64,000 bases of DNA from Streptomyces akebiae (GTDB lineage Bacteria; Actinomycetota; Actinomycetes; Streptomycetales; Streptomycetaceae): positions 4,464,001 to 4,528,000 of the forward strand of contig NZ_CP080647.1 of the NCBI RefSeq assembly GCF_019599145.1, read 5' to 3'. The notes below the pieces were generated by a model. That model had not been told where the DNA came from. It saw nothing but the letters and a program-made list of their open reading frames with translations, and made no database searches. How positions within the stretch are numbered: the first letter of the stretch is position 1; every line of letters begins with the position of its first letter. This document shows, piece by piece, positions 50,786-60,141 of the stretch. Made by a program: the position numbers and the translations under genes.

Positions 50786-51609
50786 ATGACTGACCGGCCC
50801 TTGACGCTCATGGCGGTGCACGCCCACCCCGACGACGAGGCCACGGGAACCGGAGGGGTCCTCGCGCGGTACGCGGCGGAAGGCATCCGCACGGTTCTCG
50901 TGACGTGTACCGACGGCGGTTGCGGTGACGGACCGGGGGGTGTCAAGCCTGGCGATCCCGGGCACGATCCGGCGGCCGTCGCATCGCTGCGCCGTCAAGA
51001 GCTCAAGGCGAGCTGTGACGTCCTGAAGGTCAGCGATCTGGAGATGCTGGACTATGCCGACTCCGGGATGACGGGCTGGCCGAGCAACGACGCCCCCGGA
51101 TCCTTCTGGGGAACCCCCGTGGCGGAAGGCGCGGCCCGACTCGCGGAACTCATGCGGCACTACCGACCTGATGTGGTCGTCACCTACGACGAGAACGGCT
51201 TCTACGGCCACCCCGACCACATCCAGGCCCACCGCATCACGATGGCGGCGCTGGAGATGACCGCGCTGGCACCGAAGGTGTACTGGACCACGATGCCCCG
51301 CTCGATGATGCAGCGGTTCGGCGAGATCATGCGCGAGTTTCATCCGGACATGCCGGAGCCGAGGCCGCCGCGATGGCCGAGATCGGCCTCCCCGACGATG
51401 AGATCACCACGTGGGTGGACACCACCGCGTTCAGCGGCCAGAAGTTCGACGTGCTGGCCGCGCACGCCAGTCAGGGCGAGAACATCTTCTTCCTCAAGAT
51501 GGGCAAGGAGCGGTTCGGCGAGTTGATGGGCATGGAGACCTTCGTACGTGTCCAGGACGCCACCGGCGCGGCCGTACCCGAGAACGATCTCTTCGCCGGA
51601 CTGCGCTGA
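50786..51609 (+). pseudogene. PIG-L family deacetylase, frameshifted
   Basis: ATG 50786 has AGGAGG upstream. The zinc motif AHPDDE appears at residues 12-17 (VHAHPDDEATGTGG), with the later HPDHIQAH completing the site; this is the MshB/Mca-like mycothiol-pathway fold. Around 51355-51370 a single base is missing: the frame then switches to another in which MAEIGLPDDEITTWVDTTAF continues the family sequence to the stop at 51609. Without the indel it would be a ~275-residue enzyme. It may be a true pseudogene or a sequencing error. Confidence 0.8.
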
Positions 51610-51772
51610 TCCACTCATCCGGAGCGGAGCCCTGGGGAGCTCAGCTGGCACCAGCCAGTGCGGAATCAGCCCGGCGGATTCGGGCTGAACCGCAGGGCGT
51701 TGAGCCGTAGAATTCGGCAGTCAACGCCGACGAGGTCCGGCCGTTGCGCGCGCTTTCGGGGGAGGAGATCGC

Positions 51773-53542
51773 ATGCAGGACCCTTCGGACTCGACGGAGA
51801 TCGCCGAGCCTGACGAGAACGGCCGGGGCAATACCGCCGACTCACCTGTTGTGGACGATCCGACGTCCGACTCGGACATCGACTCGACGACGGCGTCGAC
51901 GGTCCTGGTGGAGGTGCTTCCAGGGGTGGCTGTCGTCGCCGGTGAGGTCCCGCCGGAGCTGAAGCCCGATCTGATCGACTTCGGGATCGTGCCGGCTGCC
52001 GACCGCAAGCAGATCTCAGCGATCCTCGCCTCGATCGGGAACGCGGCGACCGTGGTCGGCAATCTCGGAAACGCGTTCGCCAGCGTGCAGGGGCTCTACA
52101 GGATCGGCGACACGGCACAGGCCCTGCTGAAGAGCGGCGCGACGCTCGCCGCCAAGGACGGCGGGAACCTCGGAGCGGTGATGGTTCCTGGCCGCATCCT
52201 GCATCAGGCCCGCTTCTACTCCGTGAATGCGGTGAGCAAGGCGCAGACCGCGGCCTCGATCGGGCCGGCGCTGGCCATGGTCGGCCTTCAGATGATGCTG
52301 AGTGAGGTCTCGGGCCTCGTGAGGACCAACCTCGCGGTGACAAGTCAAGTCCTCACCACCATCCGCAAGGATCAGTGGGCCGAGCTGACGGGGCTCGTCG
52401 CCGCCATCGATCGCGCCGTCGACCAGGCGCGAGAGATCGAATCGGTCCCGACGTCCTTGTGGGAGGACGTCGCGGGCAGTGGAGCGCTGCTGCAGAAGCA
52501 GCTTGAGCTCTACCAGGGGAACGTCCGCGACCACGTCAGGCAGATCGGTCGGGCCGACGCACGCAGCCACCGTGAGTATCTGCAGACGAACGCCGAGGCG
52601 ATCGCCTTCGATGCCTACGCCCTCCTGTCCTCCCTCAAGGCATGGACCGGGTATCACGCGCTCCGCGCCGCAAGGGCGAGAGCCGCTGGACGCGAAGACG
52701 CCGCCGAGGCGCAGTACGCCGAGGTCATCGCGCGCGACACCCGCGCGGAGTTCGACTCCGCTCTCGCCGAGTCGACGAGCCTCGTCGACGCGCTGACGCG
52801 GGAGCTGCGGATCACCGCCGAGCTCCCCGGACCCGACGCATGGCCGCTGCCGGGGAAGCGGAAGGACGTGAAGGCAGCCCGCGAAACCTCCGCCCGTCTT
52901 CTGGAGGCGGTCGAGCCTCTTGCCGACGCTCTCCATCCGCCGGCCCCTCCGCTCAAGGCTCCGGGCGTCGTCTGTACACCCAAATCGCTGGATCTCAAGC
53001 CGTACCTTCGCATCCTGCGATGGCTACTCGAGGACGGTGAGGCTCTACGTGTCCTCGGCTTCCCCGACCAGCTCGATGCCCTCGGTCCCATTTCTGCGAT
53101 CGTCGGCGGAGCGAAGGAGAAATTGGCGGCAGCGAGGGACAAGGCTGCGGCAAAGACACTGGTCGCCGTCACAGATCGCCGCATCATCACGGCCAAGACG
53201 AACGCATTCCTTGAGCAAGCCGAGATCCGGCAAGACATCCCGATTGACCAAGTGCGATACGTCCGAGCAACGACCACACAGGACAGAAGCGCGCGCTTGG
53301 CGATCGACCTCATCACGCGCGACGAGAACATCCGGTGGCTCTTCCACGCTGACGTGGACAACACTCAAGTGGACGCGCTCGCCGCCGTGCTTGCCGAGTC
53401 GATGACGATCCCGGACGCTGAACGCGATGAGCTGCAACGGCGGCGCTACGCCCCTATCGAGGCGGGCAAGAAGAGCGAGAGTACTGGCACGAGGTCTACG
53501 AAACCGACTGGATCCGAGGCCACGACCCGCGATGCCGAGTAG
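51773..53542 (+). CDS. Unknown protein with PH-like (YokE/bPH) C-terminal domain
   Basis: 589 residues from ATG 51773, which has GGGAGGAGATCGC upstream. A disordered acidic N-terminus (~50 residues) is followed by a small/Gly-Ala-rich segment (ISAILASIGNAATVVGNLGN), a long helical middle with coiled-coil character (HALRAARARAAGREDAAEAQ), and a C-terminal ~100-residue beta-rich domain: TLVAVTDRRIITAKTN, then IPIDQVRYVRATTTQDRSAR. The last is the pattern of bacterial PH-like YokE/bPH domains. There is no enzyme motif, signal peptide or clear transmembrane helix. Function unknown. Confidence 0.8.
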   Translation: MQDPSDSTEIAEPDENGRGNTADSPVVDDPTSDSDIDSTTASTVLVEVLPGVAVVAGEVPPELKPDLIDFGIVPAADRKQISAILASIGNAATVVGNLGNAFASVQGLYRIGDTAQALLKSGATLAAKDGGNLGAVMVPGRILHQARFYSVNAVSKAQTAASIGPALAMVGLQMMLSEVSGLVRTNLAVTSQVLTTIRKDQWAELTGLVAAIDRAVDQAREIESVPTSLWEDVAGSGALLQKQLELYQGNVRDHVRQIGRADARSHREYLQTNAEAIAFDAYALLSSLKAWTGYHALRAARARAAGREDAAEAQYAEVIARDTRAEFDSALAESTSLVDALTRELRITAELPGPDAWPLPGKRKDVKAARETSARLLEAVEPLADALHPPAPPLKAPGVVCTPKSLDLKPYLRILRWLLEDGEALRVLGFPDQLDALGPISAIVGGAKEKLAAARDKAAAKTLVAVTDRRIITAKTNAFLEQAEIRQDIPIDQVRYVRATTTQDRSARLAIDLITRDENIRWLFHADVDNTQVDALAAVLAESMTIPDAERDELQRRRYAPIEAGKKSESTGTRSTKPTGSEATTRDAE

Positions 53543-53730
53543 GCCCCGAGCCGATTGAGCAGGTCGTGGCCGGGGCCGATAGGGAAGCAGCCACCGCGTG
53601 ATCATCAGAGGTTGCGTGGAGTTCTGAGTGGGCGGTTCGTGAGCTTTTGGGTTGATCTGGTGTCGCCTGATGGTGTGGTGGCGGGGCGGAACCCGCCGGT
53701 CCGCGGCTATTGATCTGTTGATGTGATCGG

Positions 53731-54579
53731 GTGAGTGAACGCAAGCCGTATCCGAGTGACTTATCGGACGAGCAGTGGTCGTTGATCGAGCCGGTGATCA
53801 CCGCGTGGAAGGACCGGCACCGCTCTGTCAGCGGCCACCAGGGCGCCTACGACATGCGGGAGATCGTGAACGCGATCCTCTACCAGGGGCGGACCGGTTG
53901 CCAGTGGGCCTATCTCCCGCACGACCTGCCGCAGAAGAGCGCGACGTACTACTACTTCGCCGCGTGGCGGGACGACGGGACCGACCAGGTCATCCATGAA
54001 CTGCTGCGCTGCCAGGTCCGGGAGCGCGCCCGGCGATTAGAGGACCCGACCCTGGTGGTCCTGGACACCCAGAGTGTCCATGTGGCCGCCGGGGTCCCCG
54101 CCGCCACGAGCGGCCACGATCCGGCCAAGCGGGTGCCGGGCCGCAAACGCGGCCTGGCCGTGGACGTCCTCGGCCTGGTCATCGCTGTCGTCGTCCTCGC
54201 CGCGAACACCCACGACAACACCGCGGGCATCATCCTGCTGAACCAGGTCGCCCAGCACGCCGGCGGAACCGTCCGCAAAGCCCTGGTCGACCAGGGCTTC
54301 AAGAACCAGGTCGTCCTGCACGGCGCCGGCCTGGGGATCGACGTCGAGATCGTCGCACGCAACCCGCAGGACAAGGGGTTCGTGCCACAGCCGAAGCGGT
54401 GGAGGGTCGAGCAGACCTACGGGATCCTGATACTGCACCGGCGCCTGGTCCGCGACTACGAGCACCGCCCCTCCTCCTCCGCCTCCCGCGTCTACTGGGC
54501 GATGACCCACGTCATGACCCGACGCCTCACCGGCGCGAACGCCCCCACCTGGCGCACGGCACAGGCGGTGGCAGCGTGA
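53731..54579 (+). CDS. IS5-family transposase
   Basis: 282 residues in one frame from GTG 53731. The N-terminal DUF4096-type domain is SDEQWSLIEPVITAWKDRH with the GCQWAYLPHDLP box. The DDE core lies in LVVLDTQSVHV (D), ALVDQGFKN (D) and RWRVEQTYGIL (E). It appears intact. The stop overlaps the passenger gene start (GTGA). Confidence 0.93.
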   Translation: MSERKPYPSDLSDEQWSLIEPVITAWKDRHRSVSGHQGAYDMREIVNAILYQGRTGCQWAYLPHDLPQKSATYYYFAAWRDDGTDQVIHELLRCQVRERARRLEDPTLVVLDTQSVHVAAGVPAATSGHDPAKRVPGRKRGLAVDVLGLVIAVVVLAANTHDNTAGIILLNQVAQHAGGTVRKALVDQGFKNQVVLHGAGLGIDVEIVARNPQDKGFVPQPKRWRVEQTYGILILHRRLVRDYEHRPSSSASRVYWAMTHVMTRRLTGANAPTWRTAQAVAA

Positions 54580-54974
54580 ACATCCGGCCCCTGCTCGATG
54601 CCCTGGACCTCCAGGAAGACGCCGCCCGCGCCCTGGCCGACGACCTCCGCGCACAGATCGACGACCTGCAGACCCGGTGGCGGGAGGCCGAGACGCACCT
54701 GGAACACCTCACGATCACCCGCAAGACCGTCACCGGCCTCGCCGACCGGCTCCCAACCGTCGCGCCGGACCTGCCCGAGCACCCGGACTACCCCCGCATC
54801 CTCGCCGCCTTCAACCACACGACCGGGCCGCTACGGGCCAAGGACGTCTGCGAAGCCCTCGGCCACGAACTGCAACCGAAGAACGTCGAAGGCACCCGCG
54901 CCAAGCTGAAACGCCTGGTCAAACTCGGGATCCTCACCGAGGCCGACACCGGCAACTTCGCCAGGACGCAATAG
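54576..54974 (+). CDS. IS5 passenger gene: coiled-coil plus winged-helix-like protein
   Basis: 132 residues from GTG 54576, coupled by GTGA to the transposase. The N-terminal half is a coiled coil (EDAARALADDLRAQIDDLQT). The C-terminal half looks like a small winged helix (AKDVCEALGHELQPKNVEGT, then RAKLKRLVKLGILTEAD). Similar short proteins follow IS5-type transposases in other Streptomyces as far as I recall. It may be a transposition regulator or accessory DNA-binding factor. Confidence 0.8.
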   Translation: MNIRPLLDALDLQEDAARALADDLRAQIDDLQTRWREAETHLEHLTITRKTVTGLADRLPTVAPDLPEHPDYPRILAAFNHTTGPLRAKDVCEALGHELQPKNVEGTRAKLKRLVKLGILTEADTGNFARTQ

Positions 54975-55270
54975 CCGGCAGAACCTCCACCAGCGTCCTT
55001 GCTCCCACCTCAGCAAGAAACAGACATCACCTTACGAACCGCCCACTGAAGATGGTGCGGTGGCCGTGGGCCAGCGCGCCTTGCGGCAGCTGGTGCACGC
55101 CGTGGCTCAGAGGCGCCCTTGACCAAGGTCTACGAGGACTGTTCGGTTAGGGAAGTTGGGGTGTCGTACTCGGGGGTTGCCTTCGTGACCAGGTCGGTTG
55201 GCAGTGCGTGGTGTCTCATCAGCGGCACCAGGGGGGAATCGGCCGCTCCCTCGGCTGCTGGGGCCTCCGT

Positions 55271-58039
55271 ATGAGACTCCGGCGCGGGATCGCGATCGCC
55301 GTCGTCGCCGGAGGCTGCGCTTTGACCACCATGCTGGTCGGGCTCGTCACGAACGCCGTGTCCGATGAGTCGCGGTGGCCCGGCTGGCTTGGGTGGTTAC
55401 AGGAGCACGCCTGGTTCTCGTTCGTCGTGCTGGGTGTGACGATGGCGGGGCTGACGGCCCTGCTCGCCGGACTCTCCGAGACGCGGCCTCCCACCCCGCC
55501 GGGGCGACCGGAGGATGGAACGGGGCCGCCGGGGGCCGCCCAGGTGCTGCGTTCGTTGCCACGCGACACCGCCGCGTTCACCGACCGTGCCGCGGAGCTG
55601 GAGCGGCTGGTGGGCTCGGTGCGGGCCTCACAGGAGCGCGGCGAGGGTCTGCCCGTTCACGTGATCGACGGCATGCCCGGCGTCGGGAAGACCACCTTCG
55701 CCGTGCACGCCGGCCACCTGCTCTCGGAGCGGTTCCCCGACGGACAGCTCTTCGTGAATCTCAACGGACACACGCCGGGGCGTACTCCGGTACAGGCCGG
55801 CGAGGCGCTCGCCTCGCTTCTCGCGGCCGCCGGCGTGCCGACGCAGCAGATTCCCGTCGGTGATGACGTCGGAGCGGTCACGGAGGCCCGGGCCGCCATG
55901 TGGCGGAGCAGGTTCGCGGACAAGAAGGCGCTGCTGATTCTCGACAACGCGGCCAGTTACCGGCAGCTGGAGCCGCTGCTCCCCGGTGGGAGCGGGTGCC
56001 TGGTGTTGGTGACCAGCCGCAAGCGGCTGGTGGCGAACGAGGAGGTGGTCATGTCGGTGGACGCACTGCCGCCGGATCACGCTGTCGACCTCTTCGTACG
56101 GCTCAGTGGGCGGCCGGCCGATACGTTCGACCGGGATGTGGTGGACGCGTTGGTGCGGCTGTGCGGGTGTCTGCCTCTGGGGGTGTCGCTTCTCGCGGCA
56201 CGGCTGCGGCACCATCCGTCCTGGAACGCCGAGGACCTGCGCGGGCGGCTGGTGGCGGCGCGGGACCGCCTGGGAGAGCTGCGCGCCGGGGAGCGCGCCG
56301 TCACCGCGACGTTCGATCTCTCCTATCGGGATCTCGCGCCGGAGCGGCAGCGCTTCTTCCGGCGGCTCGGGTTATTCCCCGGCACCGATCTCGACCCGCA
56401 CGTCGGTGCGGCTCTGGGTGACGTCTCGGTCGTAGTGGCCCGTCTGCACCTCGAGGCGCTCTACGACGACCACCTGATCGACGAACAACCGGGGAGTCGC
56501 TACCGGCTGCACGATCTCCTGCGGGACTACGCTCGCGGTCTCGCCGCCGAGGGGGACAGCATGGACCACGCACAGGCCGTACAGCGTGTGTGCGCCTACT
56601 ACCTGGCCGCTCTCACCGTCGTGAACGGGCACATCGGGCGCAGTGGTGCCGTAGTGCCACCGGCGCCGGACGGCGCCTCGCGGGTGGAGACTCCGCCCCT
56701 GGAGTCGCGGGCGGACGCCTTGAGCTGGCTGGAGACCGAGCGGGCCAACATCCTGGCCTGCGTCCGGCGGGCGAACGGCCTCGCCCTGTACGACCTCGTG
56801 GTCCGGCTCGCCGCGGCCATGGCGCCCTTCCTGCGCCAGGCCGGCCCCTGGGACCAGGCCGTCGGGCTCCATCGGACCGCCGCCGAGGCCGCCCGCCATA
56901 CCGGCGACCAGCGGGCCCGGGGCGACGCTCTCGCCGAACTCGGTGTCGTACGCCGCTTCATGGCCTCCTACCCACAGGCGATCGAGGCCCTGAACAACGC
57001 CGTGACGGCGTATGAAGCGGTCGACGACCGGCGCGGCAAGGCGGACACACTCAACCAGCTCGGCATCGTCTGGTACCTGACCGCGGACAACGAGGACGCG
57101 GCCCGAGCCCAGACCGACGCCCTCGCCCTCTACCGTGAGCTGGGGAACCGGCTCGGACAGGCGAACGCGCTCGCGGATCTCGGCATGACACACCGGCAGA
57201 TGAGCCGGTTCGACACCGCGGTGGAGGCCCAGAGCGAGGCCCTGGCGATCTACCGAGAACTCGGTGACCGGTACGGGGAGGCGAACTCCCTGCGGGACCT
57301 GGGCGTCGTGCACTGCCTCATGGGCGCGTACGACCTGGCCGCGCGGCATCACCGGGAAGCGTTCGACATCTACCTGGAGCTGGACGATCGTGTGCACCAG
57401 GCGTACGCGCTGAACGAGTTGGGCGTCGTCCGACGACTGACCGGAGACATGGAGGGAGCGCGGACGGCACACAGCCAGGCCCTGACGCACTTCACCGAGC
57501 TCGGTGAACGGTTCGGCCGCGCGACCAGCGTCCGCCAGCTAGGCGTCGTGGAGCGTGTGACCGGAGATGCGACAGAGGCGATCCGGCTTCTGGTGGAGGC
57601 CCTGGACGTCTACCGCGAACTCGGCAGCCGCGGAGGTGAGGCCGCCTCGCTGAGCGAGCTGGGCGTGGCGCGCGGCATCGTCGGTGAGCGCGACGGCGCG
57701 ATCGAGGCGTTCCAACGCGGTTTGCAGATCCTGCGGGGCCTGGGCGACCGGTGCGGCGAGGCAGAGGTACTGAACCACTGGGGGATGCTGCTGTTCACCT
57801 CCGGTGAATCGGCGGCCGCTCGCGGGCACTTCGACCAGGCGCTCACGCTAGCCCGGGACATCCGCTGCCCGCTGGAGGAGGCTCGGGCGCTGGAGGGCAT
57901 CGGCCGATGCGACTGGACGATTGACGGGCCCGGTCACGGCGTGGGCTCGCTGCGAGCCGCCGTGACCGTGTACCGGCGGTTGGGAGTGAGCGCGGCCGTG
58001 AACGACATCGAACGGTTGCTGGTGTCACGGTCCGGTTGA
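55271..58039 (+). CDS. Membrane-anchored NB-ARC/TPR protein next to a radical SAM peptide cluster
   Basis: 922 residues from ATG 55271. Two transmembrane helices lie at about 6-28 and 45-67. An NB-ARC NTPase follows: P-loop GMPGVGKTT at 134-142, LLILDNA as Walker B, GLPL-like CLPLGVSLLAARL, and LHDLLRDYARG as the MHD-type region. From about residue 520 some ten TPR repeats of ~40 residues run to the C-terminus (ALAELGVVRRFMASYPQAIE is typical). Unlike SARP or AfsR proteins it has no N-terminal HTH. FxsT-like proteins with NB-ARC/TPR accompany FxsB maturases; here the anchor suggests membrane-linked sensing or peptide handling. Confidence 0.88.
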   Translation: MRLRRGIAIAVVAGGCALTTMLVGLVTNAVSDESRWPGWLGWLQEHAWFSFVVLGVTMAGLTALLAGLSETRPPTPPGRPEDGTGPPGAAQVLRSLPRDTAAFTDRAAELERLVGSVRASQERGEGLPVHVIDGMPGVGKTTFAVHAGHLLSERFPDGQLFVNLNGHTPGRTPVQAGEALASLLAAAGVPTQQIPVGDDVGAVTEARAAMWRSRFADKKALLILDNAASYRQLEPLLPGGSGCLVLVTSRKRLVANEEVVMSVDALPPDHAVDLFVRLSGRPADTFDRDVVDALVRLCGCLPLGVSLLAARLRHHPSWNAEDLRGRLVAARDRLGELRAGERAVTATFDLSYRDLAPERQRFFRRLGLFPGTDLDPHVGAALGDVSVVVARLHLEALYDDHLIDEQPGSRYRLHDLLRDYARGLAAEGDSMDHAQAVQRVCAYYLAALTVVNGHIGRSGAVVPPAPDGASRVETPPLESRADALSWLETERANILACVRRANGLALYDLVVRLAAAMAPFLRQAGPWDQAVGLHRTAAEAARHTGDQRARGDALAELGVVRRFMASYPQAIEALNNAVTAYEAVDDRRGKADTLNQLGIVWYLTADNEDAARAQTDALALYRELGNRLGQANALADLGMTHRQMSRFDTAVEAQSEALAIYRELGDRYGEANSLRDLGVVHCLMGAYDLAARHHREAFDIYLELDDRVHQAYALNELGVVRRLTGDMEGARTAHSQALTHFTELGERFGRATSVRQLGVVERVTGDATEAIRLLVEALDVYRELGSRGGEAASLSELGVARGIVGERDGAIEAFQRGLQILRGLGDRCGEAEVLNHWGMLLFTSGESAAARGHFDQALTLARDIRCPLEEARALEGIGRCDWTIDGPGHGVGSLRAAVTVYRRLGVSAAVNDIERLLVSRSG

Positions 58040-58166
58040 CGCCGACCACGTGGCCGAATTTCCTGTGCCAGGTGGGATGTTGAGGATGCTACGTTTCCGG
58101 CTGATCTGTCGCTTCAACCCCGTCGCACTGTGCCGCCTCCGGCACGTACCTCACGAGGAGCGTTGA

Positions 58167-58370
58167 ATGCCGCCACCCGCGTCCGTCACCGAGCCATGCA
58201 CCATCACGCCCGTCGGCCCGGCGTCCGTGGAGCCGACGGCGTCCGGCACCGCCGTCCTGGACCGCGTGGCCGCCCGCGTTCGACAGCGGCTGGAGGCCGA
58301 GGAGGGCGCGACGGGCCCGGTCGGTGCCGGTGCCCACGCGGCCTCGCTCATCTGGCCCTGGCCGCTGTGA
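58167..58370 (+). CDS. Candidate RiPP precursor peptide ending WPWPL
   Basis: 67 residues from ATG 58167, which has GAGGAG 7 nt upstream. It has a Pro/Thr-rich start, an amphipathic helix (AVLDRVAARVRQRLEAEEG), a small-residue linker (TGPVGAGAHA) and the terminal SLIWPWPL. It lies 127 bp after the NB-ARC/TPR gene and 13 bp before the radical SAM gene, the expected place for a precursor. FxsA-type peptides end FxSxx; this one does not, but aromatic residues close to the C-terminus suit a cyclophane-forming enzyme. The helix would be the leader and the end the core. Product unknown. Confidence 0.65.
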   Translation: MPPPASVTEPCTITPVGPASVEPTASGTAVLDRVAARVRQRLEAEEGATGPVGAGAHAASLIWPWPL

Positions 58371-58383
58371 GCACGTCCGCTCG

Positions 58384-59553
58384 ATGACAGAACCTGAAGA
58401 ACCCGAAGGCCCCGTACCTTTTCAGACGTTCATCCTCAAGGTCGCCAACCGCTGCAACATCGACTGCGACTACTGCTTCGTCTTCAACTCCAAGGACCAG
58501 GCGGCGCGGCGCCTGCCCGCCCGAATGGACCTCGCTGTGGCCCGGGCTGCGGCCCGGCGGATCGGTGAACACGCTTCCGCACACCGCCTTCGGACCGTCC
58601 ACGTCGTACTGCACGGCGGGGAGCCGCTTCTCATCGGTGTCGGGCACATGGCCGGTCTACTTGAGGCCGTCCGGGACGCTGCGCCGGCCGGGACCCGGGT
58701 CCTCTTCGAGCTCCAGACCAACGGAACTCTTCTGTCCGATGCCTGGCTGGACCTCTTCGAGCGGTACGAGGTCGCGGTCGGCGTCAGCCTCGACGGACCG
58801 CCACGTGCAAATGACCGGCACCGGCTGACCCACGCAGGGCGGTCGAGCGCCGCCTCCGCCATGCGCGGCATCGAACTCCTGCGGTCGCGGCCACACCTGT
58901 TCGCGGGGCTGCTCGCCGTCGTGGACCTGGCCAACGACCCCGTGGAGGTCCACGACTACCTGGCGGCGTTCGAACCGCCCGTGGTCGACTTCGGCCTGCC
59001 GCACGCGACCCACGACGACCCGCCGCACCGCGCCGACCCGAGCGTGCCCGAGTACGGGCTGTGGATGAGCAGGGTGTACGACGCCTGGCTCGCCCGGCCC
59101 GAGTACGGGCACAGCGTCCGGATGCTGGAAGACATCGTGGCCCTCAGCTCTGGCGTGCGCGGCTCGGTGGAGACGCTCGGCCTGGCCCCGCCGACAAGCG
59201 TCGTGATCGAGTCCGACGGCTCCATCGAGGCCGTGGACACCCTGCGGTCGGTCGAGGAGGGTGCCACCTGGCTCGGGCTCGACGTCCTCCGCCACTCTTT
59301 CGACGAAGCTCTGTCGCATCCGAAGCTGTTGCACCGGCAGCACGGCAAGGACGCGCTCGCCGAGCAGTGCCGCGCCTGCCCACTCGTGGACGTGTGCGGC
59401 GGTGGCTACCTCCCACACCGCTTCAGCGAAGCCCAGGGCTACCGGAACCCGTCTGTCTACTGCACGGACCTGGAGTACCTCATCCGACACGTCCAGAGCT
59501 CCCTGCGGCAGCACGGCTGGAACCCCTACGCGCAGGCCGCATCGCCGCCGTAG
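58384..59553 (+). CDS. Radical SAM/SPASM peptide maturase (FxsB-like)
   Basis: 389 residues from ATG 58384. The radical SAM cluster motif is Cys24-x3-Cys28-x2-Cys31 (NRCNIDCDYCFVF), with HGGEPLL as the SAM-binding GGE and LQTNGTLLS following. The SPASM region has Cys329, Cys332, Cys338 (QCRACPLVDVCGGGYLPHRF) and Cys360, enough for an auxiliary 4Fe-4S cluster. It resembles FxsB and other three-residue-cyclophane-forming maturases that join aromatic side chains to neighbouring beta-carbons. Substrate is most likely the peptide encoded just upstream. Confidence 0.9.
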   Translation: MTEPEEPEGPVPFQTFILKVANRCNIDCDYCFVFNSKDQAARRLPARMDLAVARAAARRIGEHASAHRLRTVHVVLHGGEPLLIGVGHMAGLLEAVRDAAPAGTRVLFELQTNGTLLSDAWLDLFERYEVAVGVSLDGPPRANDRHRLTHAGRSSAASAMRGIELLRSRPHLFAGLLAVVDLANDPVEVHDYLAAFEPPVVDFGLPHATHDDPPHRADPSVPEYGLWMSRVYDAWLARPEYGHSVRMLEDIVALSSGVRGSVETLGLAPPTSVVIESDGSIEAVDTLRSVEEGATWLGLDVLRHSFDEALSHPKLLHRQHGKDALAEQCRACPLVDVCGGGYLPHRFSEAQGYRNPSVYCTDLEYLIRHVQSSLRQHGWNPYAQAASPP

Positions 59554-59645
59554 ACGCGTGCCCCGTACCGCCAGGAGGGGATCACGCGTTGGAACGAACG
59601 AGTGCAGCAGCGACCGAAGCAACCGAGGAAGGACAGGAGGCGCCG

Positions 59646-60125
59646 ATGACCGTGACGATCCGTCCCGCGGAGAAGCGGGACGTCCCGGCCGTGGCCGGGC
59701 TGATCGAGGAGATCGAGCGGTTCTACGGGGCCGCCGACACAGATATCCAGCCGATCGAGGAGCGCCGCCTCCAGGTGGAAGAAGCCCTCTTCGGCGTGCC
59801 ACCGCTGGCTTCCGCCCTGCTCGTCGAGGACGAGACCGGGGACATCGTGGGCCTCGCCGCCTATTCCTTCCTCTGGCCGGCTACCGGCTCCTCGCACTCC
59901 CTGTTCCTGAAGGAGCTCTACGTCCGCGACACCCTGCGTCGGCAGGGCATCGGTGCTCGCCTCATGGACGAACTCCGCGCCCTGGCCGCCGCGCGCCCCG
60001 GGTGCAGCCGGGTGGAATGGATGACTGACCGCGACAACCCAGGCGCACGGGCCTTCTACGAGTCGCGCGGGTTCACCGAGTCCGACGGGAAGATCGTCTA
60101 CCGGGTCGACTCCGGCACCGCGTGA
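59646..60125 (+). CDS. GNAT acetyltransferase
   Basis: 159 residues from ATG 59646, with GGAGG upstream. A standard GNAT fold: MTVTIRPAEKRDVPAVAGLI at the start, acetyl-CoA loop LRRQGIGARLMDEL (motif A), and C-terminal DRDNPGARAFYESRGF. It lies 92 bp after the maturase on the same strand. It may acetylate the processed peptide or protect the producer; which is not shown by the sequence. Confidence 0.9.
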   Translation: MTVTIRPAEKRDVPAVAGLIEEIERFYGAADTDIQPIEERRLQVEEALFGVPPLASALLVEDETGDIVGLAAYSFLWPATGSSHSLFLKELYVRDTLRRQGIGARLMDELRALAAARPGCSRVEWMTDRDNPGARAFYESRGFTESDGKIVYRVDSGTA

Positions 60126-60141
60126 GGGTGGTACGAGACCA

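Larger units (their letters stand above)
53627..55047 (+). mobile_element. IS5-family insertion sequence with passenger gene
   Basis: Inverted repeats AGTGGGCGGTTCGT (53627-53640) and ACGAACCGCCCACT (55034-55047) bound about 1.42 kb with the transposase and a second, overlapping gene. No convincing target duplication is seen at the edges. The second gene lies inside the repeats and so moves with the element. Confidence 0.8.
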
